This document shows positions 45,608 to 58,364 of a stretch of DNA of 64,000 nt, in pieces. The notes under the pieces are model-generated. The model was given only the letters and a program-made list of their open reading frames with translations. It searched no databases and was not told the origin of the DNA. Position 1 is the first letter of the stretch. The number at the start of each line of letters is the position of its first letter. The position numbers were made by a program, and so were the translations under genes. This stretch comes from Mermis nigrescens (taxonomy: Eukaryota; Nematoda; Enoplea; Mermithida; Mermithidae): the NCBI GenBank assembly GCA_036768485.1, contig JAVLUZ010000826.1:129501-193500 (forward strand), in the 5' to 3' direction.

Positions 45608-45874
45608 CTATAGGTGGGCAGCACCAAAATTCAGGGGGAGGGGTGCTAAATTTTTTCAAAGATCCAAAAATGACCCAAAAAAGGTGGTATAGCTAAAAAT
45701 ATTTTTCGACGTTTCTCATCAAGCACTAGCCATTGACATCAAAAATTTGCAGGAAAAAACAAAAAATTTTAAAATATTGAATTCTGGGAGTATTTTTCTT
45801 CTTTCTGAGGGGAGTTTAAGCCTTCTAGGGGCGCATACTGCCCCCCCAAAGTCCCCCCTCTCACGCCCACGTGT
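45608..45874 (-). mobile_element. Family A MITE at a splice donor
   Basis: CTATAGGTGGGCAGCACC start and CGCCCACGTGT end, with exact duplication ACATATAA (45,600-45,607 and 45,875-45,882). The gene-proximal duplication overlaps position +6 of the donor GTACGT of the CCCH exon. Confidence 0.9.
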
Positions 45875-45887
45875 ACATATAACGTAC

Positions 45888-46149
45888 GAGTAGTAGCCGA
45901 AATTCCGTTAGTGGCCTCTTTTTCGCGTTTTTCCCGTTCGCGTCTCTCGAAAAAGGCCAATTTTCTCAAATGTTTTTTTAAACTGGCAGCCGACTGAGGC
46001 ACTAAACCCAGCGAATTTCCCGGCATATAAGCCGTGTGCCGAAACGGACATGAGATTAGTTTACACTCGCCAGCCAAATACGCGGTGCAAATTTCCAAAC
46101 TTTCCAGCGCCTTTTTACAATGTCTAAATGGACACTGCGAAGGACCAGT
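45888..46149 (-). CDS. Zinc-finger/RS protein, internal exon (CCCH fingers)
   Basis: Residues 139-226. The acceptor is TTTTTCAG|ACT (46,149/46,150, phase 0) and the donor ACTACTC|GTACGT (45,888/45,887), leaving one base. TGPSQCPFRHCKKALESLEI begins with the Cx3H end of one CCCH finger (C144, H148). CTAYLAGECKLISCPFRH is a complete Cx7Cx4Cx3H finger (C159, C167, C172, H176). The CPFRHC..(E)xxCxx(W/Y)xxGxC..CxFRH layout is that of ZC3H11A-type proteins, linked to TREX mRNA export. The first two cysteines of the first finger are not visible and may lie on an unfound upstream exon. A Lys/Arg/Glu helix follows. Confidence 0.83.
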
Positions 46150-46265
46150 CTGAAAAATTTTATCTTCAATTTAAAGAAAATTTATGAATATTTAAAAACA
46201 AAAATTTTTTGATTATCCTTCTTTGTTGTACATTTGTACATAATGTCAATTTTAATTTCAAAACT

Positions 46266-46282
46266 NNNNNNNNNNNNNNNNN
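46266..46282. other. Assembly gap (17 N)
   Basis: A run of 17 N at the left edge of a TTTACAC repeat copy. The true length is uncertain. Confidence 1.
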
Positions 46283-47565
46283 AGATATTTTAGTCGGATT
46301 CGTAATTCTGATACTACTCCGATATTCCGATCAACATTTATAAAAAAAATCAAAGTCTCCACAATGGTCTGAAGACAAAATGAGGCGGTAGATGTAAACC
46401 AATTCACACCACTGTTGAGTGTAAACCAATGAGCCTGACTGGCGTATCACGTTTGATTTCTAGTACAGTTTTAGAATTGATTTCATGTCAGACATAACAA
46501 CCAGAAATTGTTGGCAAAAAACAAGATAGATACTCGTTTAACACACCCAAATTTTGACTTTACACCCTCACGAAAAAGCTAAATATTGACGTAAATAAGC
46601 GCACCTTTGCTGACGTGTTCTTCTTAGAAAGCACTATATTTTTATTCTATTAAGACTGTCTCGACTTCTTCATTGAGAAAGTGACGAACAAACAAAAACG
46701 GACAAAAACGTATTTTCATCATTATGCTAAAAGTGACTTTTTCGAATCTGAACCAAGCTCCTCATTGAGTGTAAAGAAATTCGGTTTGGTCTAATTTGTA
46801 GCAACTGAATCGTAGACGTTGGAATGTGAAATCTTCTGTTGCACAGAAATGTTGTAATATTTATCAATCAAAATGGAAAAAAATGTATTTTTCTGTCAAT
46901 TTTACCCCTGATTTTGAAGTTTACTTTGAAATAACCCAGTATTGCATTTTAAACGCGGTATGCTACGACGTGTAGCCCTTTAAACAACTATTTTTATTTT
47001 ATATAATTTATCCCGAATCAGGGAGTTGTTGAAGAAATCTAAGACAAAAACTGATTTTTACACCATCCACTTGTGCATAAAGCTTAAACATAGATCTAAC
47101 TCCGCATTGAATGTACAAAACTTTGCTGGGAGCGAAATAGCCCTTAAACCGTAGTACATTTCTCTCGAAAATTTCTCGGGACTCATATCCGGAGTTGCTG
47201 GCCGACATCATAGAGAGCCAAAACGCAATCAAAATCTGTCTTTACAACAGCAAATTTTTACACTCATTACATTCTCGCTCGAGAACTAATGCGAAAATTG
47301 AACAAAAACAAAAAATATATATTTAGAGAGTTCAATTTCTACAATTCTATACCATTAAATCGTATGAAGCACGTATGCCGAGTTGTGTACAAAGGTGGCC
47401 AAAAGAAAACGTCAAAGATTTGCTTATGTTTTAAGGTCACGCTAAAACCTTACACACTCATTGCACACTCGATATTAAGTGTAAACAAAAAAGTCAGCAA
47501 ATTTTTTTTTGATTACTTATCTTTAAAAAAAACTCGAATCTTCCGGAGCGCGCTACATGATTAAC
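46283..47565 (+). repeat. TTTACAC-rich repeat, copy X1
   Basis: It is collinear with 53,770-55,080. Shared blocks are TTTAGTCGGATTCGTAATTC, CACTGTTGAGTGTAAAC, TTTTGACTTTACAC, AAAAACGTATTTTC and AAATTCGGTTTGGT, in the same order. No coding similarity. Confidence 0.8.
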
Positions 47566-48118
47566 TCACATTTGTTTTTAATCTGATTAACTAGTTTGAA
47601 ATCAGCTTTTCTATCTACGGTTTAGCTATTGCTATCTAGAATATCGAAATTTATCAATTTCTGCATATTTTAAAGAACGTTGGCTTCCTTAATATTTTCC
47701 AATTTCAATTTAGGAATTCTCCCATATTATCTTTTGAAAAAAGAAACGATGCCCTATCACGAAATTCTTATGCGGCTCTTTTATTGTATCGAGGCTCTTT
47801 ATATTTCCCGCTCATTTTATTGCGCTTAGCTTAAAAGTTTAAACTCTTGCGCTGATGTTCCAAGCAGAATTCTTAAAGGTTAAAGTAATTAATGCACTTA
47901 ACCAAATCGCTAGCATTTTTGCCACGCACTTTGTGCCTGTTTTTCTTTTCGTTTTCGTTGTTAGTTTTATGCAAGACTTAATGCGTGATTTCGGATTATA
48001 ATTACTCGCTTTGAATCTTTTCGAAGTAATTGAAACTTACCATACTAAAACGAGAAAAAATCGCTAGACGTTTAAAAATGTAAAACGCGCAAATTTAAAA
48101 TAACGAATATGCGAACGC

Positions 48119-48345
48119 CATAGGTGAGACATCACCAAAATTCTAAGTGGGAGTGCAAGATTTTTCAAAAGATCAAAAAATGGACTTAACAATGGTGGTA
48201 GCGCGGCAGAAACACCACTTTTAAACGTTTCTCATTGAGCAATATCCTTGGCATCAAAAAATAACGAATAAAACGAAAAAATTTAAAAAAATTGAATTCT
48301 GGGGGGCTTTGGATTCTGGAGGGAGATATTTTGGTTTCCTGATTT
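48119..48345 (-). mobile_element. Family A MITE fragment
   Basis: CATAGGTGAGACATCACC start, then TGCAAGATTTTTCAAAAG, GTTTCTCATTGAGCAATATC and AATTCTGGGGGGCTTTGG. The far end is lost. Confidence 0.6.
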
Positions 48346-50091
48346 TGTCCATTATTTAAACTTCCCCCTGCAGCAAAAAAGTATTTTTAAATCGCCGGAT
48401 TTGAATTTAAGACACATTCATTACTAAAATCAAGGGGACGACCGAATCACTTGCCAATTCCGGCTTGAGGACATTTAACTTTTTCTCGTTATCAAATATC
48501 CCAATATAACATTTGAAGAATCTGTCTGTCAAAATAAATATGTGATTCGAAAAAATGTAAAAAAAATCATTAGTTCGATCGAAATTCAAAATTGAAGCTT
48601 GAAGCGAGAAATAATGCGAAGGAAAGACAAGCGCAAAGCGCGCCCCAAAAAAAATTTATGTGGAAAAAATCTTGCGTTAAACAGATCATCATTCGATTGA
48701 TAAGTACGCCGTTTGAAACATCAGCGTAAGGGTTCAACTCGTAAGTTGAATGCATAAAATTGGTGAAGAGGGAGCATTGTTAAGGGCGTAAGGATAAAAA
48801 GATCTTCGATGCAATGAGGGAGATGCATAAAATTTCTTAAAAGAAATACAGGAGCACAACTTCTGATAAGAATAATAGGCTGAAGAAGGGCCATCAGGCA
48901 ATGGAGAATTAACCCTCCGTTTACCATGTCCCGGAGGCATAATGAATCACTTTCGTGGCATTGTTTTCTGTTCTACCTACTCCATGTGTCGAAAACTTTG
49001 TCTAGCCTCGTTTTGGCTTCAGTTACTTCGTTTTTAATGGTTTAGCTCGAAGGAGTTATAGAGTAGTAAGAAATATGCATTTTTGGCCTATATTTAGTGA
49101 TATCACAAAAAGTCAGATGGGAAAGTAGGTTCTAATAAGGAAATTTGTGGTTTTTCCTTTCAGCTCTTTGTCATCCCCTGGATGTGTTTAACACAACGAA
49201 ATCTACTTTTCTTGTTTTTGCTTATTTTCCAACAGGTGCCTATTCTTGTGCATTGTGATATTTTTTAATTATTCTTTCAAAAATTATTTTCAAAATAGCA
49301 GCATAACAAATTGCATTAAATGAAAGTAATAGCTGTCAGAGAATGTTAAGAAGGCATAGCTTAATATGCACTAGGAGTTTATGGTAGATGGTGCACTTCG
49401 ATTGCGAAATATGATGGTAAATGGAGGGTTAGGCAGCTTAATGAACCTCTATTTAAAAGAACTCAGTCAATTTCTACGAGCTAAACCACATATTGGAAAT
49501 GAGCCGCAAGAAGAAATGAATAAAATTATCATTTTTTGGTGTTAACGCAAACTCTAGTAATTCGTGCGTTGACAAATTCAACTGAATGCCTAAAGACGAA
49601 TAACAAAAATATTTGTTCCATACACTGTTATCAAACTTTAAGAATCCCTTCGTATTTTTTGAAATTAAAAAAAATATTTTTCAGTTACAGAAATTACAAC
49701 AAAGATTTTTAAACCATAAGTCGACGGATTGAACTAAATATCATACGTTTTATCCAAAATAAGGCTGGTCAACCTGGCCTGATGCTTCTACTACTACCAT
49801 GTGCCACTCAGTAGGATGTCGCAAACACAATGTAGTTGATGCTGGGAAGTTTGTCCCTTGTTTTGTTCGCCACTTTATGCGTTTAGAAGTCGGGATAAGT
49901 TGAATGGAATAAAAATAAAGTACCTAATAGAGGTACACATCACAGCTAATTGCATTTATTTACATCAATATTTATCTTTTTCTGGAGGTGTAAAGTCAAA
50001 AATCGGCCTGTTATGAGTCTGGACACAATCACAAGTCAAAAAATGTAAGTTAAACGCCTTATGTCAAATGGGCGCGTTTGTTTACATCAAC

Positions 50092-51462
50092 AGTGGCGTA
50101 ATGTGGTTTTGTTATACCTGGTTCAGCTGGGCTCAGCATACAATAAACTGCCATTCTTTACTAATCAAAACTACGCGTTCTACATCAAACGGGCAAAATA
50201 TCAACTATTTGAAAGAATATTATAAAAGAACATTATGATACGTGAAAATGTACATACGAATATAATCGTCTATCATTTTATAGGCTAAATTACAATCAGA
50301 CGGATAACATCATTCTGCTGTAAGGTGCTAAAATAATATAAGCTGTAACGTGATTCTGACGATTTAGTGTCTAACAGCAGTTAACAAGTTCGGGGCACAA
50401 AACAAAGTACTGAAGAAAATAACTTTCATGAAGCAATTTGTACGAGTACGTTCTACTCATAAAATGAAGACAAGATAAGTGAAAACTTATACTTTTGATA
50501 CACCTGTGAGTCTCACAAAACTGGGCGGGCCGAAGGTCCGCCACTGATCAGTGTTTGGTCGCTTCCGCGAGCCGAACCAGCGCTCAGAGCTTAAAGGAGG
50601 ATCGGCTAAGTTTTATGCCTACCGGGCATAGAGCTAACGGGTTAAACCGACTACGCTTTGCTGTTAAAAAAGGCTGGTGTGTGGTACTGATCCCAGAGCA
50701 ACGCCTAGGAGAGCAACGCTCTATCGATTGGTGAGCATGATGCAACCAAGAGAGCAACTCTATCGATTGGTGCGTAATGATGCAACTAAAGAGCAAAAGA
50801 TGGGCTCTATTGATTAGTGCATGATGGCCTGGTGAGCATGCTAGGCATGCCGCTAGAGCCCGTCTTAGCTCGTCATCGGCATGAGCCTGTTGGGGTATTA
50901 TCTTCCCGTCATAGGCGTTTGTACCGGAGTTCAAAAGGCGTGTAACTACTGACAGCAGTTACACCTTTCCCCTAAAATTTTTGAAGCAAAAAATATACGG
51001 CTTTAACCTCTTTTTAAGCTTATAACTTTTCATTTATCTTATTTTGTTCATTTTATAAGTAGTTGAATGTACTCGTATAATTTAGCCTTACGAAAACTTA
51101 TTTTCTTTTTTTATTACTTGGTTTGTTACTCAAAAACTAACTTTGTAGAACTTGTTAACTGCTGTTAGACACGCAATAATCAGTATCGTAGGTTACAACT
51201 TATATTATTTTTGGCCAATCACAAGTGCAGTGATTTCATCCGCCCGAGGTTGTAATTTAGCATATAAAGGATAGACGATTATATTCGTATGTATATTTTC
51301 ACGTATAATAATGTTCTTTTATAATATTCTTTAAAATAGCTGATATTTTATATTCGTTTGATGTAGAACACATAGTTTTGATTATTAAAGAATGGTAGCT
51401 TTTTATAGTATGCTGAGCCTAGCTGACCCAGGCATTACATTTATGGGGGCAATCTGGGAAAA
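50092..51462. mobile_element. Long-TIR DNA element (about 280-bp arms)
   Basis: The left arm (50,117-50,395) is inverted at 51,145-51,432. Ends CCTGGTTCAGCTGGGCTCAG and CCTGGGTCAGCTAGGCTCAG (reversed) align. The arms share GAATATTATAAAAGAACATT and TCTAACAGCAGTTAACAAGT. CAGTGGCGTAATG at 50,092 looks like a hAT end. The centre has ATCGATTGGTG-type short repeats (50,700-50,830) and no recognised transposase. Target duplications were not found. Confidence 0.7.
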
Positions 51463-51797
51463 TTGTGATATTGAATTGAATTTGACATTTTCATACTTAT
51501 TGGCGTATATGGTAATCTGGCATTTCAAGCCAAGTAACCCTCATCTTGATCTGTGTATCCGGTCCGGAATTTTGCAACTGATATTTATGATAGATATGTA
51601 CTTCATACTGATTTGATAATTGGTAACCTGAATTAGAATACTACCGAACGATTATATGTATTCGCGTTCCAAAACAGCTATGGATAAAGTATATAATGAG
51701 CTAGAAGAATTACGTGAACAAGTCAAAAAATGACCTAGTTTTGCATCAAACTCAGCTGGATGAACTTAAGGACCCAAGGCCTCGAATAGATGTCGGA

Positions 51798-52614
51798 CTA
51801 GCAAAGAAAAATGCTCCGATGGAACAAAAAGGGGAATATACTTGGGATTGTGAATTATCGAGGATGTAAAAGGAGGGGACTAGGAAAAATCTCCCTATGT
51901 TATATGCCAAGAATCGCAAAATATGTAAAAATCAGACTTTCTCTAAACAATGCAAAAAATCGAAGTATATTCTGCGGTCTCTGAAAAAACGTATTATTTT
52001 AAAATAATTTTTTCTGATTGACATAATATCTTAAAAGCATATTACGTAATGCAACTTTTTGCAGACTTCATTCAACTTTGAGTTGCTTAATAATGTGACT
52101 GAAAGTGAAATGCTGTTAACAAATCATAATTAAGTTGTTCGTATTTCATTATTACTAAGCATGTCACTTAGCAGATACAGCCATTCTAAGTGTCAAAGTG
52201 CAAGCAATATTCAAATTACCAAAAAATTGATTGAAAAAAGCAGCGAATTAGCAATGCAGTAGCTAAGCGAATTGAATGAAATAGTACATATCGATGCATT
52301 CAAGACAATCGATGATATTGTTGGTTCAAAGCAGTAGGAAACACGGAAGCTGACGTGCAACAGACCTTATGTAGATACTCTTTTACACATGTCTACAGCA
52401 ATTGTTTACTAAACTTTTACATTTTTCAAAGGCCGCAGAATATACTTCGATTTTTGGCATTGTTTAGAGAAAGTCTGATTTTTTACATATTTTGCGATTC
52501 TTGGCATATAACATAGGGAGATTTTTCCTAGTCCCCTCCTTTTACATCCTCGATAATTCACAATCCCAAGTATATTCCCCTTTTTTGTTCCATCGGAGCA
52601 TTTTTCTTTGCTAG
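51798..52614. mobile_element. Long-TIR MITE with TA flanks
   Basis: The ends CTAGCAAAGAAAAATGCTCC are inverted at the right. The arms of about 185 bp share AGGATGTAAAAGGAGGGGAC and GAAGTATATTCTGCGG. Reading the core as GCAAAG..CTTTGC gives TA on both sides. A partial third end is at 25,931. Confidence 0.8.
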
Positions 52615-52789
52615 TACCCCACTTTTAATTAGCAAGATTTGGAAATACAATACTAGATTTCATTTACTGTGCGGTTCTTCTAATAATTGAATGGTTTAAA
52701 CTTTACAAAGCTACTAGTTGTAGAAGAAACAAACATTCTGATTAGTAATTCTTATGTTACGTAGAACATCCTGTAAAGAAATATGCTTC

Positions 52790-55085
52790 CAAAACTTTCT
52801 AGAGCTCAACTTAATTTACATTTTAAACTTTACACAAGAGTGTAAAGAATTTTAGTGGGATTAATAATTTCGATATTGCTCTGATATAACGATCAGCATT
52901 TATTAAGAAATGAAACCTCTATAATGTTCTAAGAACAAATTAACATTAGGTGTTAATCACTTTACACTACTCTTCATGCGCCCCTAGCAGACGTATCACA
53001 TCTGTTTCCATATATATTTTACGACTTTAGAGAAAAAATAAGTTACCGTGAGGCTCTAGAATGAAGCTTATTATATAGTGTAAACTTTACACTAGCAACG
53101 AGTGTAAAGAAGATTTTAGTCGGATTTGTAAATTCGATATTACTCGGATATTACGATCAACATTCATGAAAAAATTACGTCTCCATAACGGTTTAATGAC
53201 AAATAGACACAGATGTAAACCACTTTACATCACTGTTGAGTGTAAACAAACGCGCCCAGCTGACGTCCCTTATTTGATTCCATGTAAATTTTCAGATTTC
53301 GGCAAAAAATTTAGGTTTTTGCAAAGCTCTAGAACGAAGATAAACCACTTTACATCACTGTTGAGTGTAAACAAACGCGCCCAGCTGACGTCCCTTATTT
53401 GATTCCATGTAAATTTTCAGATTTCGGCAAAAAATTCAGGTTTTCGCAAAGCTCTAGAACGAAGATTAATTAGCAGTGTAAACTTTACACAACCGCCTAG
53501 TGTAAAGAGGATTTTATTCCGATTTGTAAATCTGATATTACTCGGATATTATTATCAACATTTATGAAAAAATTGCATGTCTACAATGGTCTGAGGACAA
53601 ATAAACAATGAGTGTAAACTACTTTACATCACTGTTGGATGTAAACAAACGCGCCTACGTGACGTCTCACATTTGATTCTTTGAAAATTTCTAGACTCCA
53701 GGAAAAAATTAGGTTTCTGGAATGCTCAAAAACGAAGATAAATACATATGTAGTGTAAACTTCATGTAAACACCTAGTGTAAAGAAGATTTTGGTCAGAT
53801 TCGTAATTTTGATATTGTTCCGATATTACGATTGATATTTATGAAAAAAATTAAGTCTCCATAATGTTCTATGGGCAAACTAACAATAGGTGTAAACCAC
53901 TTTACAACACTGTAGAGTGTAAACATATGCGCCAGACTGGCATATCAAATTTGGTTCCTGGTCCATTTCTAGACTTGATAATCGTGTCCCTGACTCATAA
54001 CCGGAGAAGCAGCCAGAAAAAACAAGACAGAAACGCATTTTAAACACCAAACTTTTGACTTTACACTCGCTAAATATTAATGTATAGACAATTTGCTTTG
54101 ACATGCACCCGATATAAAGCACTTTATTTTTATTCTATTGGACTTATCCCGACTTCTGGACGGAGAAAGTGGCGAACAAAAAACGCAACAAAAACGTATT
54201 TTCCATCATTTAGAACACTGTAAACTTTAAAATTCCGTACCGAACTCCCCATTGAGTTTAAAGAAATTCGGTTTGGTACAATTTGTAGCTTTTAAATCGT
54301 AGTACATTCCTGTGTGCCAAAATTCTCTTGCAAAAATTATTTGGTATGATTTATTAATCAAAATTCGGAAAAAAACGTGTTTTTTCGCCCATTTTTTACC
54401 TCTGATTTCGAACTTTACACCTCCATAAATAACTCAATATTGCGTCTTTTTAAATGCAGTTTGCTGCGATGTGTAGCCCCTGAGAGGCACTTTATATACT
54501 GCTGTATTCAATTTACCCTGACTCATAAGCGAAAAATTTGGCAGAGAAATCTTAGTTAAAATCAGTTTTTTACACCATCCACTAGAGTGTAAGCTTTAAA
54601 CCCCAGGATCTAACTCACCATAGAGCGTAGATGACTTTGCTTATACGCAGAATGTAGCCCTTGATCCGCTCTACATTTCTGTCAGAAAACATTTCAAAAA
54701 ACTCATAACCGGAGTTAGTATCAGACATAAGCAGGTTGAAAACTCGACCAAAAAGTGCTTTTTCACCCCCAGATTTTCGCACTCTTTACACTGCCATTCG
54801 ATGACTAATGCGAATTTCAAAAAACAAAAAAGTGCCATCTGTAGAATTCATCCCTCTATTATCCTATACTGTTCAATTCTTCGAGTCATCAATACTCAGT
54901 TGTCCACATGCCGCATTATAAATGTCCCAAAATTTGTCCTATGTTATAACGTTACACAAAAACTTTACACCTTCTTTACACAGTCAGTTTTGAGTTTCAA
55001 GAAAAACAAAAAAACACGGGCAGCGAATTTTTTATTATCTTTCTTTTAAAAAAACCGCACCTTCCAGAAGTGTCCCGTTATAGCT
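52790..55085 (+). repeat. TTTACAC-rich repeat, copy X2 with tandem 5' subunits
   Basis: The full-length part is about 53,770-55,085. Truncated copies of its first portion lie upstream (starting near 52,845, 53,100 and 53,505), and a near-identical 122-bp tandem duplication spans 53,218-53,464. TTTACAC and GTGTAAA words recur every few dozen bases. Confidence 0.8.
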
Positions 55086-56445
55086 GTAGGGGGGTGCACA
55101 GGTGTTAGGGGTACCCAAGTATATTATAGGCACGCGCTAACGCGCTACTTAAGTGGCGAACACAAAAAAACGCAACAAAAACGTATTTTCCATCATTTAG
55201 AACACCGGTAAACTTGAAAATTCCTCACCGAACTTCCCATTGAGTTTAAAGAAATTCGGCTTGGTACAATTTGTAGCTTTTAAATCGTGGTACACATTCC
55301 TGTGTGCCAAAAATTCTCTTGCAAAAAATTATTTGGTATGATTTATTCGTCAAAATTCGGAAAAAAACGTGTTTTTCGCCGATTTTTTACATCTGATTTT
55401 GAACTTTACACCCCCATAAATATCTCGCTAATATTGCGTTTTTTAAATGCAGTTTGGCTGCGATGTGTAGCCCCTGAGAGGCACTTTTATTACTGCTGTA
55501 TTCAATCTAACCTAACTCACCATGCTGGAAAAAAATTTGGCAGAGAAATCTTAGTTAGAATCCGTTTTTTGCACCATCCACTAGAGTGTAAACCTCAAAC
55601 CCCAGGATCTAACTCGCCATAGAGCGTAGAAGACTTTGCTTATATGCAGAATGTAGCCCCTGATCCGCTCTACATTTCTGTCAGAAAACATTTGAAAAAA
55701 ACTCATGACCGGAAGTAGCATCGGACACAAGCAGGTTGAAAACTCGACCTAAAAGTGCTTTTTTCACTCCCCCAGATTTTGGCACTCTTTACACTGCCAT
55801 TCGATGACTAATGCGAATTTCAAAAAAACAAAAAAGTGCCATCTGTTAGAATTCATACCTCTATTATCCTATGCTGTTCAATTCTTCGAGTCATCAATAT
55901 TCAGCTGTCCACACATGACGCATTATAAATGTCCCAAAATTTGTCCTATATTATGACGTTACACAAAAACTTTACACCTTCTTTACACAGTCAGTTTTTT
56001 GAGTTTGCAGTATAAACAAAAAAAACACGAGCAGCGAATTTTTTTTATCTTCCTTTTAAAAAAACCACACCTTTCCAGAACTGTCCCGTTATAGCTGTAG
56101 GGGTGTACAGCATACGTGGGCAGCAAGAAAATTCCGTAGGGGGGTGCAAGATTTTTTTGAAGGTCGAAAAAATGGCCTTAAAAATGGTGGCATGGCGATA
56201 AAAACACCATTTTTCGACGTTTCTCATCAAGCACTATCCATTGGCATCAAAAAATTGCGAAAAAAACGAAAAAATTTTCAAAAATTGAATTCTGGGGGGT
56301 ATTTTGATTTCTGGGGGGGTATTTTGGCTTCTGGGGGGTGCATACCCCCACGCCCAGGTGTGTGTACAGGTGCTAGGGGTACCCAAGTATATTATATTTT
56401 AGGAAAAATGAGCTTGCTAAGCGAGAGTTGTAAACTATAAAGAGG
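55086..56445 (+). repeat. Tandem partial copy X3, interrupted by an A element
   Basis: 55,155-56,100 repeats 54,170-55,095 closely. The downstream junction GGGGTGTACAG matches GGGGGTGCACAGG at 55,090 except for the inserted MITE. Confidence 0.8.
56111..56361 (-). mobile_element. Family A MITE with paralogous empty site
   Basis: A 251-bp element, CATACGTGGGCAGCAAG to CGCCCAGGTGT, with exact duplication GTGTACAG (56,103-56,110 and 56,362-56,369). The tandem copy at about 55,090-55,100 shows the unoccupied site. Confidence 0.94.
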
Positions 56446-56585
56446 AGCTTAAAGGTTTAAACCTACCATTAAATTATAAAGATAACAACAAAAAAGATTT
56501 GTAAAGCTTTAAGAAAAAGAAAAATGTGGTAAATTAAAACAAATTTAAAGGATATGATGAAACATTATTGTTGAGAATAGGACGA

Positions 56586-57024
56586 TCACGTGCTATGTAT
56601 AATGAACTCCATGGTTAAAAGATCAAAAAGAGTTGGATGCTCGACTGATAAATCCCTGAAGCCAATCTGATGCAACTGGATGATTGCTGCATTTGAGATA
56701 TGTTTGTGAATAGCAGAGCAACTATCACCCTGAATTGGCTTTCCTGTAGCAAATGAGATGCCAGTATAAAGCTCTGTCATTCTACTCCCAAAAATGTCGG
56801 CGAGTTTCACCGATGTAACTAGCCATGCAGCTAGGACGCATATACTTATATACTAAATTTGAGAGTAGCTTAGCAGGTACAGCATCCTTTGTTCTTGAAA
56901 AACCGGCTGATATCACGATGACAGGTTTGTAAACAAACCTTACTCTAATATGAGGGTAAAATGCAGATATAACCTTTAAAATTCTGCTGCGTACATTGTA
57001 GCCATGCACACCAGTGTAAGGCAA
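56586..57024 (-). pseudogene. Penelope GIY-YIG endonuclease remnant
   Basis: FVYKPVIVISAGF, KDAVPAKLLSNLVYKY and CMASYIGETRRHF match the linker and GIY-YIG domain that follow the RT in Penelope-like elements (YIGET includes the YIG motif). A frameshift separates it from SAIHKHI downstream. Confidence 0.82.
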
Positions 57025-57469
57025 AACAAGAGAACAGCACAGTTTATCACACCCGAATTTTATGTCATCACTCTTAGTATAAAACTTTTGTCATAAAGTC
57101 TGATATGACCTTATCAATCCAAGCTAAGCGGATACTCATTTTGCAGTAGTCTGCTTCAGCTTGTCAATATCAGAGACAAAAGTCTCATACGAGTTACAAA
57201 TCATGTGAATACGACTCACAAGTGTCTTTATTAAACCAACTTTATAGGCAAAAGGAATGAAGCTAGACAATTTGGCATGAAGGGCCAGCAAATGTCGGCT
57301 TCTGATATGATGACGATGACAATATCATGCGGACTGCCTTTCAACAAGCACATCAAGGAAATTGAATTTCTTGTCACATTCCAGTCCTAAATGTGAAATT
57401 CATATTAGGATGTTTGCTTGATTCATGTAATCACAGAACTTTCTAGGCTGATTTCTGTCAGAAAACACT

Positions 57470-58364
57470 CAAGCAAATGTGTCATCAACATAACGTATAC
57501 ATAAAACTTGGGTCTGATCTTTTTACTACAGTCTCTGAGCCACTTTGTTTCATGATGGCTCAAGAAAATGTTGGCAAAAGAACTGGGCCAAGCGGATTAC
57601 CCATAGCAACACCATCTATCTGTTGATAGATTTTACCATTACACGTAAAGTAACACTCTTTTAACTGCAAGTTCTAGAAGCTAAGTTTGAACCGATGAAA
57701 ATTCTATGTTATTTACTAACACGACATTCTGATCATCAAATAGTTTCCTAATACATATGTCAATGGTCTCTATTGAGTGGAATATTAGTGAACAAGCTTT
57801 GAAACATCAAGACTAGCCATAAAAATGATGGCTTTTGAATGTAAAAGCCTTGAGTCTTGGCTCGAAACTACCAGTGTCACATAAAGTGTATTCATTAGTA
57901 CTTATGTCTTGTAGGATCGGCACATAAATACTTAGCCAACTTATAAGTTGGAGTGGTGATGGCTGACAGGGTTGGTGAGTCTTAGGCAAGCCATATAGCC
58001 TGCTATAACTGCATCCTACAGGATTTATACTTTTAAAGACATCAGCAGATAGTCCATTCTGTTTATGAACCTTCAGTATATGGGCTAGATATGCGTTTCT
58101 CAACTGAGCGTTATAAACTGACAAGGATTACAGTCAACGACTTTTGTAACTCTAGAGGATATCATTCAAGACATCATTCAAACTTCCTAAAGTTAGTCGC
58201 ATCTTTGATTTCAAGATTACTGCTTGATTACCCTTATCTGCCTTTAGAACAACGATATTCTTGTCTTTTGACGGATTGCTGAGGATTTCATAGTCATGCT
58301 TTGATAGATTATCACAATGCTTCTTATCATGGTTAAAATATGAGCTAAGAGCAATGTCTCGCAA
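57470..58364 (-). pseudogene. Penelope reverse transcriptase remnant
   Basis: KDKNIVVLKADKGNQAVIL opens the RT. RLYGLPKTHQP, QIDGVAMGNPLGP and RYVDD are in separate frames broken by short indels. The YVDD catalytic motif is intact at the peptide level. Confidence 0.82.

Larger units (their letters stand above)
44340..45887 (-). other. Zinc-finger gene intron 4
   Basis: A 1.5-kb intron with D2 close to the acceptor and an A element at the donor. 44,814-45,599 is AT-rich with nothing recognised. Confidence 0.6.

Noticed and set aside
50584..50934. 116-codon open frame with THQSIE repeats
   Set aside because: It lies within the centre of an inverted-repeat element, over short DNA repeats, with no similarity recognised.
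52790..54000. CRISPR array
   Set aside because: The repeats are long, diverged and irregularly spaced, in an animal-like genome. There are no cas genes.
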